Made by a program: the position numbers and the translations under genes
Assembly (NCBI GenBank): GCA_025149125.1
Contig: CP102272.1
Span: 5,022,001 to 5,086,000, forward strand
DNA: 64,000 nt
Reading direction: 5' to 3'
DNA from: [Clostridium] asparagiforme DSM 15981
GTDB taxonomy: Bacteria > Bacillota > Clostridia > Lachnospirales > Lachnospiraceae
Part shown: positions 53,831 to 61,118 of the stretch, piece by piece
Position numbering within the stretch: the first letter of the stretch is position 1
How the letters are laid out: each line of letters starts with the position of its first letter
Notes under the pieces: model-generated
The model's input: only the letters and a program-made list of their open reading frames with translations
The model's database searches: none
What the model was told of the DNA's origin: nothing

Positions 53831-55069
53831 TCACTTGTTCTGTGCCTTTAAGGATTTGCCGTAGCGGCAGATATAGAAGCCCACCGCTGTCGCCAGCACC
53901 AGGAACACGATTGCCAGGATAAAGATATAGCGGTAACCCTGCGCACCCGGAAGGTTATCAAGCCATCCGCCCATGATATTGAAGATAAACATATCCGGCG
54001 CGTATCCCAGCACGGAGATCAGACCGGAGGCAGCGCCTGTGAGTGCAAGAGGGATTCCGGCCTCCGCCATGGGAGAAAAGTAGATTCCGCGGGCGGCGAA
54101 TACGAGGAAGCTGAACAACAGGGTAAGAACCACTGGAACCATCAGAAATTCCGGTTTGACCGGCGTGACCAGATATACGGCCATCAGGGCGACGCCCATG
54201 ATGGAGGCGTACGCCAGGGTCTTGGAGCAGGATTTCATTTTGTCTCCGAGGAAACCGGCCAGAGGCGCTGCCACAATTCCGATGCCATATGCGCGGATGA
54301 TGCTCAATGTGCTGATTGCGACGGAGGACACGCCGTACACATTGGTCAGATACGGAATCGCATAGGAGGTCGTGCAGTAAACCATATACCAGCAGAACAC
54401 AAGGGCGCATACCAGCCATGTTCCTTTATGCTTAAAGGCAGCGATCAAATCTCCCATCACAAAGGTCCGGTCTGTTCCCACTTCCTTGGGATTGGGTAGA
54501 AGGATCATCGTGATAATCCCCACTGCAATGTAGATCACGCCGTAAAAAATCAGGGTTCCCTTCATACCGCCCACCTCGGTGGCGGCAACCTGGATGATTC
54601 CCATCACGATAAAGCTGGCGATAATCCCGCTGACTCCCCGGATGCCTTCCGCCAAACCGAACATTCTTCCCTGCTCCTCGTCATTTCCCAGGGAGCGCAC
54701 AGTTTTCACAAATGCGGACCAGTATGTGAGGATCGTGGTAACGCCCATGAGCCCGAATATAACCTTGATCATGCCAAAGGACGGCATGGTGGAGCACCAC
54801 AGCGACAGCAGGCCGCTTCCGATAAAGGATATGGTCAGAAGCTTCTTGTACGACACCTTATCCGCCAGAATTCCGCCAGGCAGGTAACTGATCAGCGCCA
54901 CCGTTCCGTAGATGGAGCTGATGGTTCCCAGCTGCGTGTTGGTGATCTGGAATCCCGACAGCATGGCGTCGTAAAACGCCTCCCTCATGTAGGCCACCTT
55001 GTAGATCACACCAGCCCCCAGCGCAATCACGGTCAACAGAAAATACTTTTTGAATGTTTCACCTTTCAT
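53831..55069 (-). CDS. MFS transporter (second paralogue)
   Basis: A 412-residue major facilitator carrier with twelve helices. It starts 'MKGETFKKYFLLTVIALGAG' and has 'YLPGGILADKVSYKKLLTIS' (loop 2-3 motif) and 'SFIVMGIIQVAATEVGG' before the central loop. The other carrier in the window (49128-50363) is similar along most of its length. GGAAGG lies eight bases before ATG. The pairing with the MalY-type lyase 29 bp downstream suggests that it imports that enzyme's substrate. Upstream, 55070-55325 holds the terminator of the next gene and a probable promoter region but no gene. Confidence 0.9.
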   Translation of the reverse strand: MKGETFKKYFLLTVIALGAGVIYKVAYMREAFYDAMLSGFQITNTQLGTISSIYGTVALISYLPGGILADKVSYKKLLTISFIGSGLLSLWCSTMPSFGMIKVIFGLMGVTTILTYWSAFVKTVRSLGNDEEQGRMFGLAEGIRGVSGIIASFIVMGIIQVAATEVGGMKGTLIFYGVIYIAVGIITMILLPNPKEVGTDRTFVMGDLIAAFKHKGTWLVCALVFCWYMVYCTTSYAIPYLTNVYGVSSVAISTLSIIRAYGIGIVAAPLAGFLGDKMKSCSKTLAYASIMGVALMAVYLVTPVKPEFLMVPVVLTLLFSFLVFAARGIYFSPMAEAGIPLALTGAASGLISVLGYAPDMFIFNIMGGWLDNLPGAQGYRYIFILAIVFLVLATAVGFYICRYGKSLKAQNK

Positions 55070-55236
55070 ACATTTTACCTTCCCTTATTAATATTGAGTC
55101 CAGGCGCAGCCTTTGGATGCGCTCCGGCTCTGGGTTTATATTAGCAGGCGGGCGTCGGTTTATGGGGAATGGTGGCAGAATCGTAGCGGATTTGTTGCAA
55201 CTTTGATGCATTTTGGGGGAATGGAGAGGATGGATC

Positions 55237-55272
55237 AAAAATACCCGCGGCGGCAAGCAAGCCGCTGCGGGT
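55237..55272 (-). terminator. Terminator of the MBL-fold hydrolase gene
   Basis: A 12-bp GC-rich stem (55243-55254 with 55261-55272, one wobble) with a 6-nt loop, followed by TATTTTTG on the minus strand. Confidence 0.85.
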
Positions 55273-55325
55273 GAAGATTTAGCAAAACTGATTATTTTTG
55301 TTGTCTGATTGCCGAAGGTACATTG

Positions 55326-56147
55326 TTACCTGCACGCTGTTTCCATCTCCAGTGCAAGCCCCACCCCCACTTCCTCCACGTCCATCCGCTTCATCATCTC
55401 CGCCTTGGCTTTCAGGGAAACGCAGTGGCAGGGATACATGTGGGGGACGTCGAGGCCGCTGAGATAATCGATGGTCCGCTCCAGCCGCTCGTCCGTCTTA
55501 AACAGGTGGAAGCCGCCGATGATTCCGGCGATCTTTTCGGTGCCAAACACCTTTTTCGCCTGCTCCACGATGTTGCAGATTCCGCTGTGGGAACAGCCGG
55601 TAATGATGAAAATCCCCTCGCCGGTGCGGATTGCCATGGCTGTGTCGTCCAAAAGAAAGTCGTCCTCTCTCCCGCTGTCCACATCCATTTCCCCCAGCTT
55701 CCGCCGGGTCTCAAAGTCGTTGGACTCGGGAATCTCTCCGAGAAAACAGCAGGTTTCCGTGATCCAGCAGGGCTCACGGGTCAGGGTACAGGAAAATTTT
55801 CCCATAATCTGCGCGGTGTCGAAGGGCGCGCCGATGTAGCCCTCGTGGGCCCATTTGGGCGCGAAGCAGAGCGGGTGGGCGATGAGACGGGTTTGGGAAA
55901 GATCAAAGCGCTCCGCCAGGGCTTTCAGTCCGCCGGTGTGGTCGTTGTGCCCGTGGGACAGGACGAGGTGGGTGATCGCTCCCAGGTCTATCCCCATGTC
56001 CTCTGCGTTTTTGATGAAAATGTCTGAGTAGCCTGTGTCGAAGAGAATCTTTGCCGGGCCGTCCTCTATGTAGTAGCTGGCTCCCGGCTCGCCCAGATAG
56101 TAGCAGTCTATAAACGTATTGTTGTCCACAAGAACTTGTAATTTCAT
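55326..56147 (-). CDS. MBL-fold metallohydrolase
   Basis: A 273-residue metallo-beta-lactamase-fold hydrolase. The double metal site is 'HLVLSHGHNDHTGGLKALAE' (about residues 58-75), with a later histidine in 'IITGCSHSGICNIVEQAKKV' and another in 'MYPCHCVSLKAKAEM'. The N-terminal 'LQVLVDNNTFIDCYYLGEPG' and 'SYYIEDGPAKILFDTGYS' are typical of the group that includes 7,8-dihydropterin-6-yl-methyl-4-(beta-D-ribofuranosyl)aminobenzene 5'-phosphate synthase-like proteins, whose true substrates are mostly unknown. I start at ATG 56147 because GGGGGA lies nine bases upstream; the frame to 56180 has no ribosome site. It is monocistronic with its own terminator. Confidence 0.88.
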   Translation of the reverse strand: MKLQVLVDNNTFIDCYYLGEPGASYYIEDGPAKILFDTGYSDIFIKNAEDMGIDLGAITHLVLSHGHNDHTGGLKALAERFDLSQTRLIAHPLCFAPKWAHEGYIGAPFDTAQIMGKFSCTLTREPCWITETCCFLGEIPESNDFETRRKLGEMDVDSGREDDFLLDDTAMAIRTGEGIFIITGCSHSGICNIVEQAKKVFGTEKIAGIIGGFHLFKTDERLERTIDYLSGLDVPHMYPCHCVSLKAKAEMMKRMDVEEVGVGLALEMETACR

Positions 56148-56264
56148 AAATGTTATCCCCCTGGTGGTCGATTGATGCACTGTATCCCAAAAAGGGTGCG
56201 ATGGGCTGTGATTTGTCTATTATAGCATCCGGGAACAGGGGGTGCAATCGAAAGCTGGAGGCGT

Positions 56265-56319
56265 AAAATAGAACAGAGGGCAAAAGAGCGAAGGTGTGAC
56301 TCCGTTCTTTTGCCCCCTG
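56265..56319 (-). terminator. Terminator of the YoaK-type gene
   Basis: A long stem (56274-56290 with 56303-56319, including a perfect GGGCAAAAGA/TCTTTTGCCC core) ends on the minus strand in TTCTATTTTACG. Confidence 0.75.
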
Positions 56320-56389
56320 TATCTTTGCCGACTTGCCTAGTTTCCCAGCTTCAGCACATCCGCCCGCGCTTCTCTGCCACTGCCGCCCT

Positions 56390-57094
56390 CTATCCGGCCA
56401 GCCCGCGGACCTTCGCTCTCTTACCCCGGCATTCGCAGATCTTCACGCCTTCCTCCGACCGCCCGGCTGCCGCCAGGTATCCCGCAACCGCCAGCGGCGC
56501 CAGGCAGATCCAGGCGCTCTTCACTCCCGCCAGATTACAGCAAGGCCAGGAGGCCGCAACCCCCAGGTGAAACGCCGTCAGCGTTGCGCCGTAGAATTTG
56601 ATCTTTTCCCGCATCTTCTCCTCGCGGCCGAAGTAAAACGCCGCCACTGCGGTGGCGAACTGGCGCAGATTGTTGGTGGAAAAGACAGTCGCGCTGGCGT
56701 AACCCCGGCACCCCTGAAACGTACACCACTGCACCGACAGCGCGAAAAACAGCGGGTAGAGCGCCAGCATGTTGTCCATCCCCTGGGGCAGAAAACCCAG
56801 GATCATCACGGCCGCCGCGTCCAGCGCCAGACTCACGTTTTTTAAATCCCATCTGGTGTAGCGCGGAATCAGCACCGTGGCCACAATCCCCGACACGTAC
56901 AGAACCAGCGCTCCCAGACGGATAGCCAGGTCCCCAAAGCTTCCTCCTGCCAGATTTAACACCGTGTTGATCATATTGGACGTCTGGGCCGCCCCCAAAA
57001 GGCCGCTGCGGTTTAATATCGCGTATCCGCCCAGAAATCCCCCGATCAGCGACATGACATAGTGCAGCCACCGCTCTGCCTGATCCTCTCTCAC
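56390..57094 (-). CDS. YoaK/DUF1275 family membrane protein
   Basis: A 234-residue integral membrane protein with about six helices. The N-terminus 'HYVMSLIGGFLGGYAILNRS' and 'GLLGAAQTSNMINTVLNLAG', then 'CTFQGCRGYASATVFSTNNL' in the middle, are the conserved parts of the YoaK (DUF1275) family. The function is unknown; some members are thought to be transporters. The start is GTG 57094, with GGGAGG nine bases upstream. It has a good promoter (57188-57216) and its own terminator, so it is a single-gene unit. Confidence 0.88.
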   Translation of the reverse strand: MREDQAERWLHYVMSLIGGFLGGYAILNRSGLLGAAQTSNMINTVLNLAGGSFGDLAIRLGALVLYVSGIVATVLIPRYTRWDLKNVSLALDAAAVMILGFLPQGMDNMLALYPLFFALSVQWCTFQGCRGYASATVFSTNNLRQFATAVAAFYFGREEKMREKIKFYGATLTAFHLGVAASWPCCNLAGVKSAWICLAPLAVAGYLAAAGRSEEGVKICECRGKRAKVRGLAG

Positions 57095-57187
57095 CTCAAT
57101 GATCCTCCCATCAACCTCTTATACATCCGATTCTTTTGAGCGGCCGCCGTCAACCCTTTCGCGGGCGGCGGGCGCATTGCTTTTCTG

Positions 57188-57216
57188 ATTATACCATGGA
57201 AATTTTTTATTTCCAA
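57188..57216 (-). promoter_or_regulatory. Promoter of the YoaK-type gene
   Basis: Minus-strand -35 TTGGAA (57211-57216) and -10 TATAAT (57188-57193), with a 17-bp spacer, 94 bp before the GTG start. Confidence 0.8.
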
Positions 57217-57505
57217 ATACATATAGTATATGGACTACAATACCTTAAAAGTATGATATAATCGATATGAGAACACCTGTAGGCGGCCAGGAAGGCAGCC
57301 AGGAGACCAGGAACGCGACCTGACGACCTATATCTTTTTAGGGGATTTTGCCCAGCCAAGCGGGGCGGGTAAGGCAGGCAGAAAGGGCGGGGCAGCGGCC
57401 ACAATGGAGAAGCAAGATTTACCCCGTCCCTCCCCCCCGCCGTATTTGACATTTCTCCACACGGCCGTTAGAATAAAAGAAACTATTGGCTATGCGGAGG
57501 AAACT
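57217..57505. other. Divergent intergenic region without a gene
   Basis: No gene is supported here. A TATAAT at 57257-57262 on the plus strand may be the -10 box of the gene at 57506, although no good -35 box stands 17 bp before it. From about 57280 to 57330 the sequence is rich in CCAGGA-like repeats. A frame open from 57404 continues into the next gene but shows no coding character before its ribosome site. Confidence 0.5.
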
Positions 57506-57931
57506 ATGGACAAAGTCAGACTGGAACAGCTGAAGGAGAAAAACAGAGCGTTTGTCCGCCGGAAAACATGGGAGGAGCATGAACTTTTTCAGGATTGTAT
57601 CCGCTCCCTCGGGGAGGTCCGGCTGATCGAGGGCGAGGAGGAGATCCGTGGGCTGATCCATTCCATGTGCGGGCGTTTTCCCTTCGATGAGGACCGGCAC
57701 ATGGAAGGGGCCCGCCCGGCGGCGGTGGATGAACTGGACTTTGGCACGGATCAGACCTGGTACATTGTCTGGGACGACGCTGCGCTTCCCGCCGTGGCGT
57801 GGGGCGGAGGGCCGCTTCCAAACAGAGGGGATGATCTGTTTGCCGTGGCCTTTGACACCTATATTTTCAACGGCAGCTTTACGGAAATCGTCCACAGAGA
57901 CAGCTCGGGCCGCCTGTGGAGGTCCCCTTAA
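57506..57931 (+). CDS. Hypothetical acidic protein
   Basis: A 141-residue soluble, acidic protein that I do not recognise. The first 60 residues look helical ('MDKVRLEQLKEKNRAFVRRK', 'EEHELFQDCIRSLGEVRLIE'). The rest is beta-rich and aromatic ('DQTWYIVWDDAALPAVAWGG', 'AVAFDTYIFNGSFTEIVHRD'), a layout also seen in small immunity proteins. No toxin gene lies next to it, so that idea stays open. I start at ATG 57506 because GGAGGAAAC lies directly upstream; a frame reaching back to 57404 lacks a ribosome site. It is followed by an 18-bp tandem repeat and a LysR-type gene on the same strand. Confidence 0.75.
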   Translation: MDKVRLEQLKEKNRAFVRRKTWEEHELFQDCIRSLGEVRLIEGEEEIRGLIHSMCGRFPFDEDRHMEGARPAAVDELDFGTDQTWYIVWDDAALPAVAWGGGPLPNRGDDLFAVAFDTYIFNGSFTEIVHRDSSGRLWRSP

Positions 57932-57974
57932 CCGGGCGGTCTGCTATCCCCCGCCCACCGGCTGTTACACGCGG

Positions 57975-58064
57975 CGGCCCCGCACCTTTTAACGGCCCCG
58001 CCCCGTTTAATGTCCCCTCACTCTTCAACCGCCCCGCACCTTTCAACCGCCTCTCATCTTTCAA
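57975..58064 (+). repeat. Five-copy 18-bp tandem repeat before the LysR gene
   Basis: Five direct copies of an 18-bp unit at 57975, 57993, 58011, 58029 and 58047, with a partial sixth. The units resemble CCGCCCCGCACCTTTCAA; the third is the most diverged. The block is a multiple of three and open in several frames, but no gene covers it convincingly. It ends 57 bp before the LysR start codon, so copy-number change would move the promoter relative to the gene. Confidence 0.85.
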
Positions 58065-58120
58065 CGCCCCTTACATGCCGGCTCCACCGGCTTATCCTAT
58101 CAAAAAGGTTGGTATCCTCT

Positions 58121-59014
58121 ATGGACGTGAAAACACTCAAATATTTCCTCACCGTAGCCCGGGAGGGCACCATCACAAAGGCGGCGGAAACGCTCTGCAT
58201 CGCCCAGCCTCCGCTCAGCCGCAGCATGCAGCTTTTGGAGGAAGAACTGGGCGTCACCCTCTTTATCCGGGGCAAACGCCGCATCCGGCTGACTGAGGAG
58301 GGTCTGTTCTTAAAGCAGCAGGCCGAGGAGATCATCACCCTGGTGGAGAAAACCCAGAACCAGCTGGGGAAGATCAAGAATTCCACCCACGGGACGATCG
58401 CCCTGGGCGTGACGGAGACCTGCGGGGCCAGCATCCTCTCCGGCCTGATCGGCGATTTCCACCGCCAGTATCCCAACATCCGCTACAGCGTGTGGTGCGG
58501 AAACGGGGACGAGATCCGGGAAAAACTGGAAAAGGGCCTGGCAGACATCGGCATCGTCCGCGAGCCCTTTAATACGGAAAAATATGATCACATTTTTATA
58601 AAACAGGAGTCCTGGATCGCCCTCATGAGCGTGAATCACCCCCTGTCCCAGAGCACGGAGGACACGGTGGAGCTGGGACAGCTCTCCGGAGAATCCCTGA
58701 TTATCCCGGCCCGCAGCGAGATGCAGGATGAGATCAACAACTGGTTCAATCACATTTCCGAGGAGCGCAACATTTTCTGCCTGTACAATACGGTCTCCTG
58801 TATCATCCCTCTGGTGGAGGGCAACATCGGCGTGGCCATCTGCCCGGAATCCGTGCGCTACACCATGAATCCGCAGAAGCTGTGCTGCCGCCGCATCGTG
58901 AACCCGGAGCATCTGTCCAACCTGCTGATGGTACGCCGCTGCCACCAGGTGCTTCCGGCGGCCACGGACTGTTTCTGGGAGTTCGCCCGGGAGGCGGCGG
59001 AACACGGGTTTTAA
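58121..59014 (+). CDS. LysR-family transcriptional regulator
   Basis: A 297-residue LysR-type regulator. The helix-turn-helix is 'LKYFLTVAREGTITKAAETL', then 'CIAQPPLSRSMQLLEEELGV' and 'TLFIRGKRRIRLTEEGL', about residues 5-62. The effector domain has the usual 'GTIALGVTETCGASILSGLI' start and a substrate pocket beyond it ('IGIVREPFNTEKYDHIFIKQ'). I use ATG 58121, where the conserved 'MDVKTLKYFL' begins; upstream sequence in frame is the tandem repeat and not LysR-like. No divergent target gene is present, which is unusual for the family. Its regulon is unknown. Confidence 0.92.
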   Translation: MDVKTLKYFLTVAREGTITKAAETLCIAQPPLSRSMQLLEEELGVTLFIRGKRRIRLTEEGLFLKQQAEEIITLVEKTQNQLGKIKNSTHGTIALGVTETCGASILSGLIGDFHRQYPNIRYSVWCGNGDEIREKLEKGLADIGIVREPFNTEKYDHIFIKQESWIALMSVNHPLSQSTEDTVELGQLSGESLIIPARSEMQDEINNWFNHISEERNIFCLYNTVSCIIPLVEGNIGVAICPESVRYTMNPQKLCCRRIVNPEHLSNLLMVRRCHQVLPAATDCFWEFAREAAEHGF

Positions 59015-59070
59015 GCGGGGATACTGATCGGGCATTTTGCGCGAACGGTTCAGCCCCCTCCGGCGGCATT

Positions 59071-59841
59071 TCACGACCGCATCTGAAATTCCTTTGGCCC
59101 TACCCCCGCCAGCTTCTTGAAGGTGGCGCTGAAATGCCGGTAGTCCCGGTAGCCCACCCGCTCGGCCACCTCGTAGATGGGCATGTTCTTGTCCCGCATA
59201 AGCTCCATTGCCCGGCGCATGCGCACCCGGGTCAGGTATTCCAGAAAGGTGATTTTAAGCTCTACCTTGAAGAGCTTTGCCAGGTAACTCTCGCTGATGG
59301 ACAGATAGGAGGCCACGTCCCGGATGGACAGCTCCCTGCCGTAGTTTGCCTGCACGTATTCCAGGGCCCGGCGCAGGTAGGCGTTTATATTTTTTTCATC
59401 ATATTCCAGCAGCAGGGACCTGCTCTCCCCGTCCTGTTCCCGGTGCTCCGCCATCATGGCCCGGGACTCTCCGATGCGCTGCACGGCCTTTTCCACCGCA
59501 CCGTGCAGTTCTTCGTCGTCAATGGGCTTTAAGATATAGTCCAGCACCTCCATTCTCAGCGCCGCCTTGGCGTACTCAAATTCATTGTAACCGGAAATGA
59601 TAATGAACTGGGAGCGGATTCCCTGGGCCCGGCAGCGCCCGATCAGCTCCAGGCCGCCCACATGCACCATGCGGATATCCGTGATCACAATGTCCGGCTC
59701 CATCTCCCGGATGTCCTCAAACGCCTTTTCCCCGTCGTCCGCGGACCCTACCACCACGCAGCCCCACTGGTCCCAGGGCATGGTCATGACCAGCGCCTTG
59801 CGGGTTAATACCGCGTCATCCACTATATAAACCTGATACAT
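59071..59841 (-). CDS. YesN-type response regulator with AraC domain
   Basis: A 256-residue regulator of the YesN group. The receiver has 'VYIVDDAVLTRKALVMTMPW', the aspartate in 'DIVITDIRMVHVGGLELIGR' (about 54) and the lysine in 'DYILKPIDD'. A linker follows, then an AraC-type double helix-turn-helix at about 155-254 ('IRDVASYLSISESYLAKLFK', 'PIYEVAERVGYRDYRHFSAT', 'KLAGVGPKEFQM'). It is co-transcribed with the solute-binding protein and the YesM-type kinase (gap 26 bp), and its likely target is a sugar ABC transporter such as the one whose ATPase ends at the window edge. The target is inference. Confidence 0.94.
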   Translation of the reverse strand: MYQVYIVDDAVLTRKALVMTMPWDQWGCVVVGSADDGEKAFEDIREMEPDIVITDIRMVHVGGLELIGRCRAQGIRSQFIIISGYNEFEYAKAALRMEVLDYILKPIDDEELHGAVEKAVQRIGESRAMMAEHREQDGESRSLLLEYDEKNINAYLRRALEYVQANYGRELSIRDVASYLSISESYLAKLFKVELKITFLEYLTRVRMRRAMELMRDKNMPIYEVAERVGYRDYRHFSATFKKLAGVGPKEFQMRS

Positions 59842-59867
59842 TCCTCAACCTCTTTCCGGATCCATTT

Positions 59868-61118
59868 TCACTCGCCAAGGGCTGTGTCCAGCTGGCTCTG
59901 AAGCCCTCTTAGCAGTTCGCCGCAGTCCTCGTCCCCGTGGAGAAAATCCGCGATCATGCGGTCCACGATCAGATATGCCTTGGTGTTCTTTCTGGACAGG
60001 GTGCGCTTGTAATCCATGTCGCGCTCCTCCCCTGTCCGGGCGTCGAATTCCCCGTCCCTCACCAGATATTCCACCAGCTCCCAGGCCGGTCCGTAGTCGT
60101 GGGGAATTCCCCGGTTGGCCAGATAGAGGTTGCAGCCCTGTAAGAGCCAGGGCGTCTGTTCGGTCCGCCACAGCCCAGCGGCGGACAGCGTTTCCCCTGC
60201 GCGGCGCTCCAGCTCCTCCCCGTAAGTTTCTTCCAGCACCACCGCGTCCAGACGGCCACCGGCAAACTCCTCCATCAGAGTCTGGTTGTCCCCGTCCACC
60301 AGGGTTCCCCGCTCCAATCCGGTTTTCATGGCGCGCAGCAGCGCAGCCCGTTCCGGGCGGTCCACCTGGTAGCGCTCGGTCTCCCCCAGAAGCGCGTCCC
60401 AGCCGGAGCTGTCCGTGGACAGCAGCAGGTCCCGAAGCAGCACGCTGACCGGAAGGCCGAGGCGTTTCCCGCCGGACGTTTGAAGCAGCGCTTCCAGGCT
60501 GACCGGGGCGGGGATTTCCCCGGCCCCGCCAGCTCCAGCTGCGCCGTTTCCTCCGGCTACGCCAGCTCCAGCCGCGCCGTTTTCCCCGACTCCGCCGCTC
60601 TTCCCGGCTCCGCCTCCTTCATCCCGGTAATACACCTTCAGACGGCTCTTAAGAAACGGCAGCCCATAAATCTTTCCCCCGCTCACCGTGTTCTCCAGAC
60701 AGGCCCCCGGCACGGCGTCCAGCCAGGCCAGGCCCAAATCCCTCATCACGAACTCGTCCATGGGATAGATCAGTTTCTGCTCGGCCGCGGAGAGCATGGA
60801 GTCGTCCCCCATGCAGACCACGTCGTAGTGGTACCCCTTTCCCGCGTAGAGCAGCTTCAGAAACACCAGAGTGTCCGACTCCACAAAGGTTGCGGAAACC
60901 TTTACATCCGGATTCAGCTCGCCGTAAGCGTCCAGGCGCCGCCGCATGTATTCCTCCCGCATGCCGTCCCCACCCAGGGACATGAGCAGGTTCAGCTCCA
61001 CCGTCTCCCGCCCCGCATTGTCCTGAACCGGCGTATACCGCCTTGCGGCGGCAAAGATTGCCCCTCCGGCCGCAACCGCCGCCAGTGCAATCAGCAAACG
61101 ACTCATTCCCATTTTCAT
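59868..61118 (-). CDS. Extracellular solute-binding protein in a YesM/YesN module
   Basis: A 416-residue family 1-type solute-binding protein. The N-terminal 'SRLLIALAAVAAGGAIFAAA' is a hydrophobic leader without a lipobox cysteine, so it may be a membrane anchor or a cleaved signal. Sugar-binding features are 'YMRRRLDAYGELNPDVKVSA', 'YHYDVVCMGDDSMLSAAEQK', 'IYPMDEFVMRDLGLAWLDAV' and 'GKIYGLPFLKSRLKVYYRDE'. Residues 176-197 are a glycine/alanine insert from a 33-bp tandem duplication. The ATG overlaps the kinase stop by four bases. Placement between YesM and YesN, with no permease genes attached, suggests that it presents ligand to the kinase rather than feeding a transporter (inference). Confidence 0.85.
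   Translation of the reverse strand: MKMGMSRLLIALAAVAAGGAIFAAARRYTPVQDNAGRETVELNLLMSLGGDGMREEYMRRRLDAYGELNPDVKVSATFVESDTLVFLKLLYAGKGYHYDVVCMGDDSMLSAAEQKLIYPMDEFVMRDLGLAWLDAVPGACLENTVSGGKIYGLPFLKSRLKVYYRDEGGGAGKSGGVGENGAAGAGVAGGNGAAGAGGAGEIPAPVSLEALLQTSGGKRLGLPVSVLLRDLLLSTDSSGWDALLGETERYQVDRPERAALLRAMKTGLERGTLVDGDNQTLMEEFAGGRLDAVVLEETYGEELERRAGETLSAAGLWRTEQTPWLLQGCNLYLANRGIPHDYGPAWELVEYLVRDGEFDARTGEERDMDYKRTLSRKNTKAYLIVDRMIADFLHGDEDCGELLRGLQSQLDTALGE
60528..60593 (-). repeat. 33-bp tandem duplication inside the solute-binding protein gene
   Basis: Two direct copies (60528-60560 and 60561-60593) share most positions, opening GCCAGCTCCAGC in both. They encode two 11-residue units of the form x-x-G-x-N-G-A-A-G-A-G. 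Being in frame, they lengthen a flexible linker without breaking the protein. Confidence 0.8.

Noticed and set aside
52581..53864. 427-codon plus-strand frame opposite the MalY-type gene
   Set aside because: Shadow of a complete PLP enzyme with all active-site motifs.
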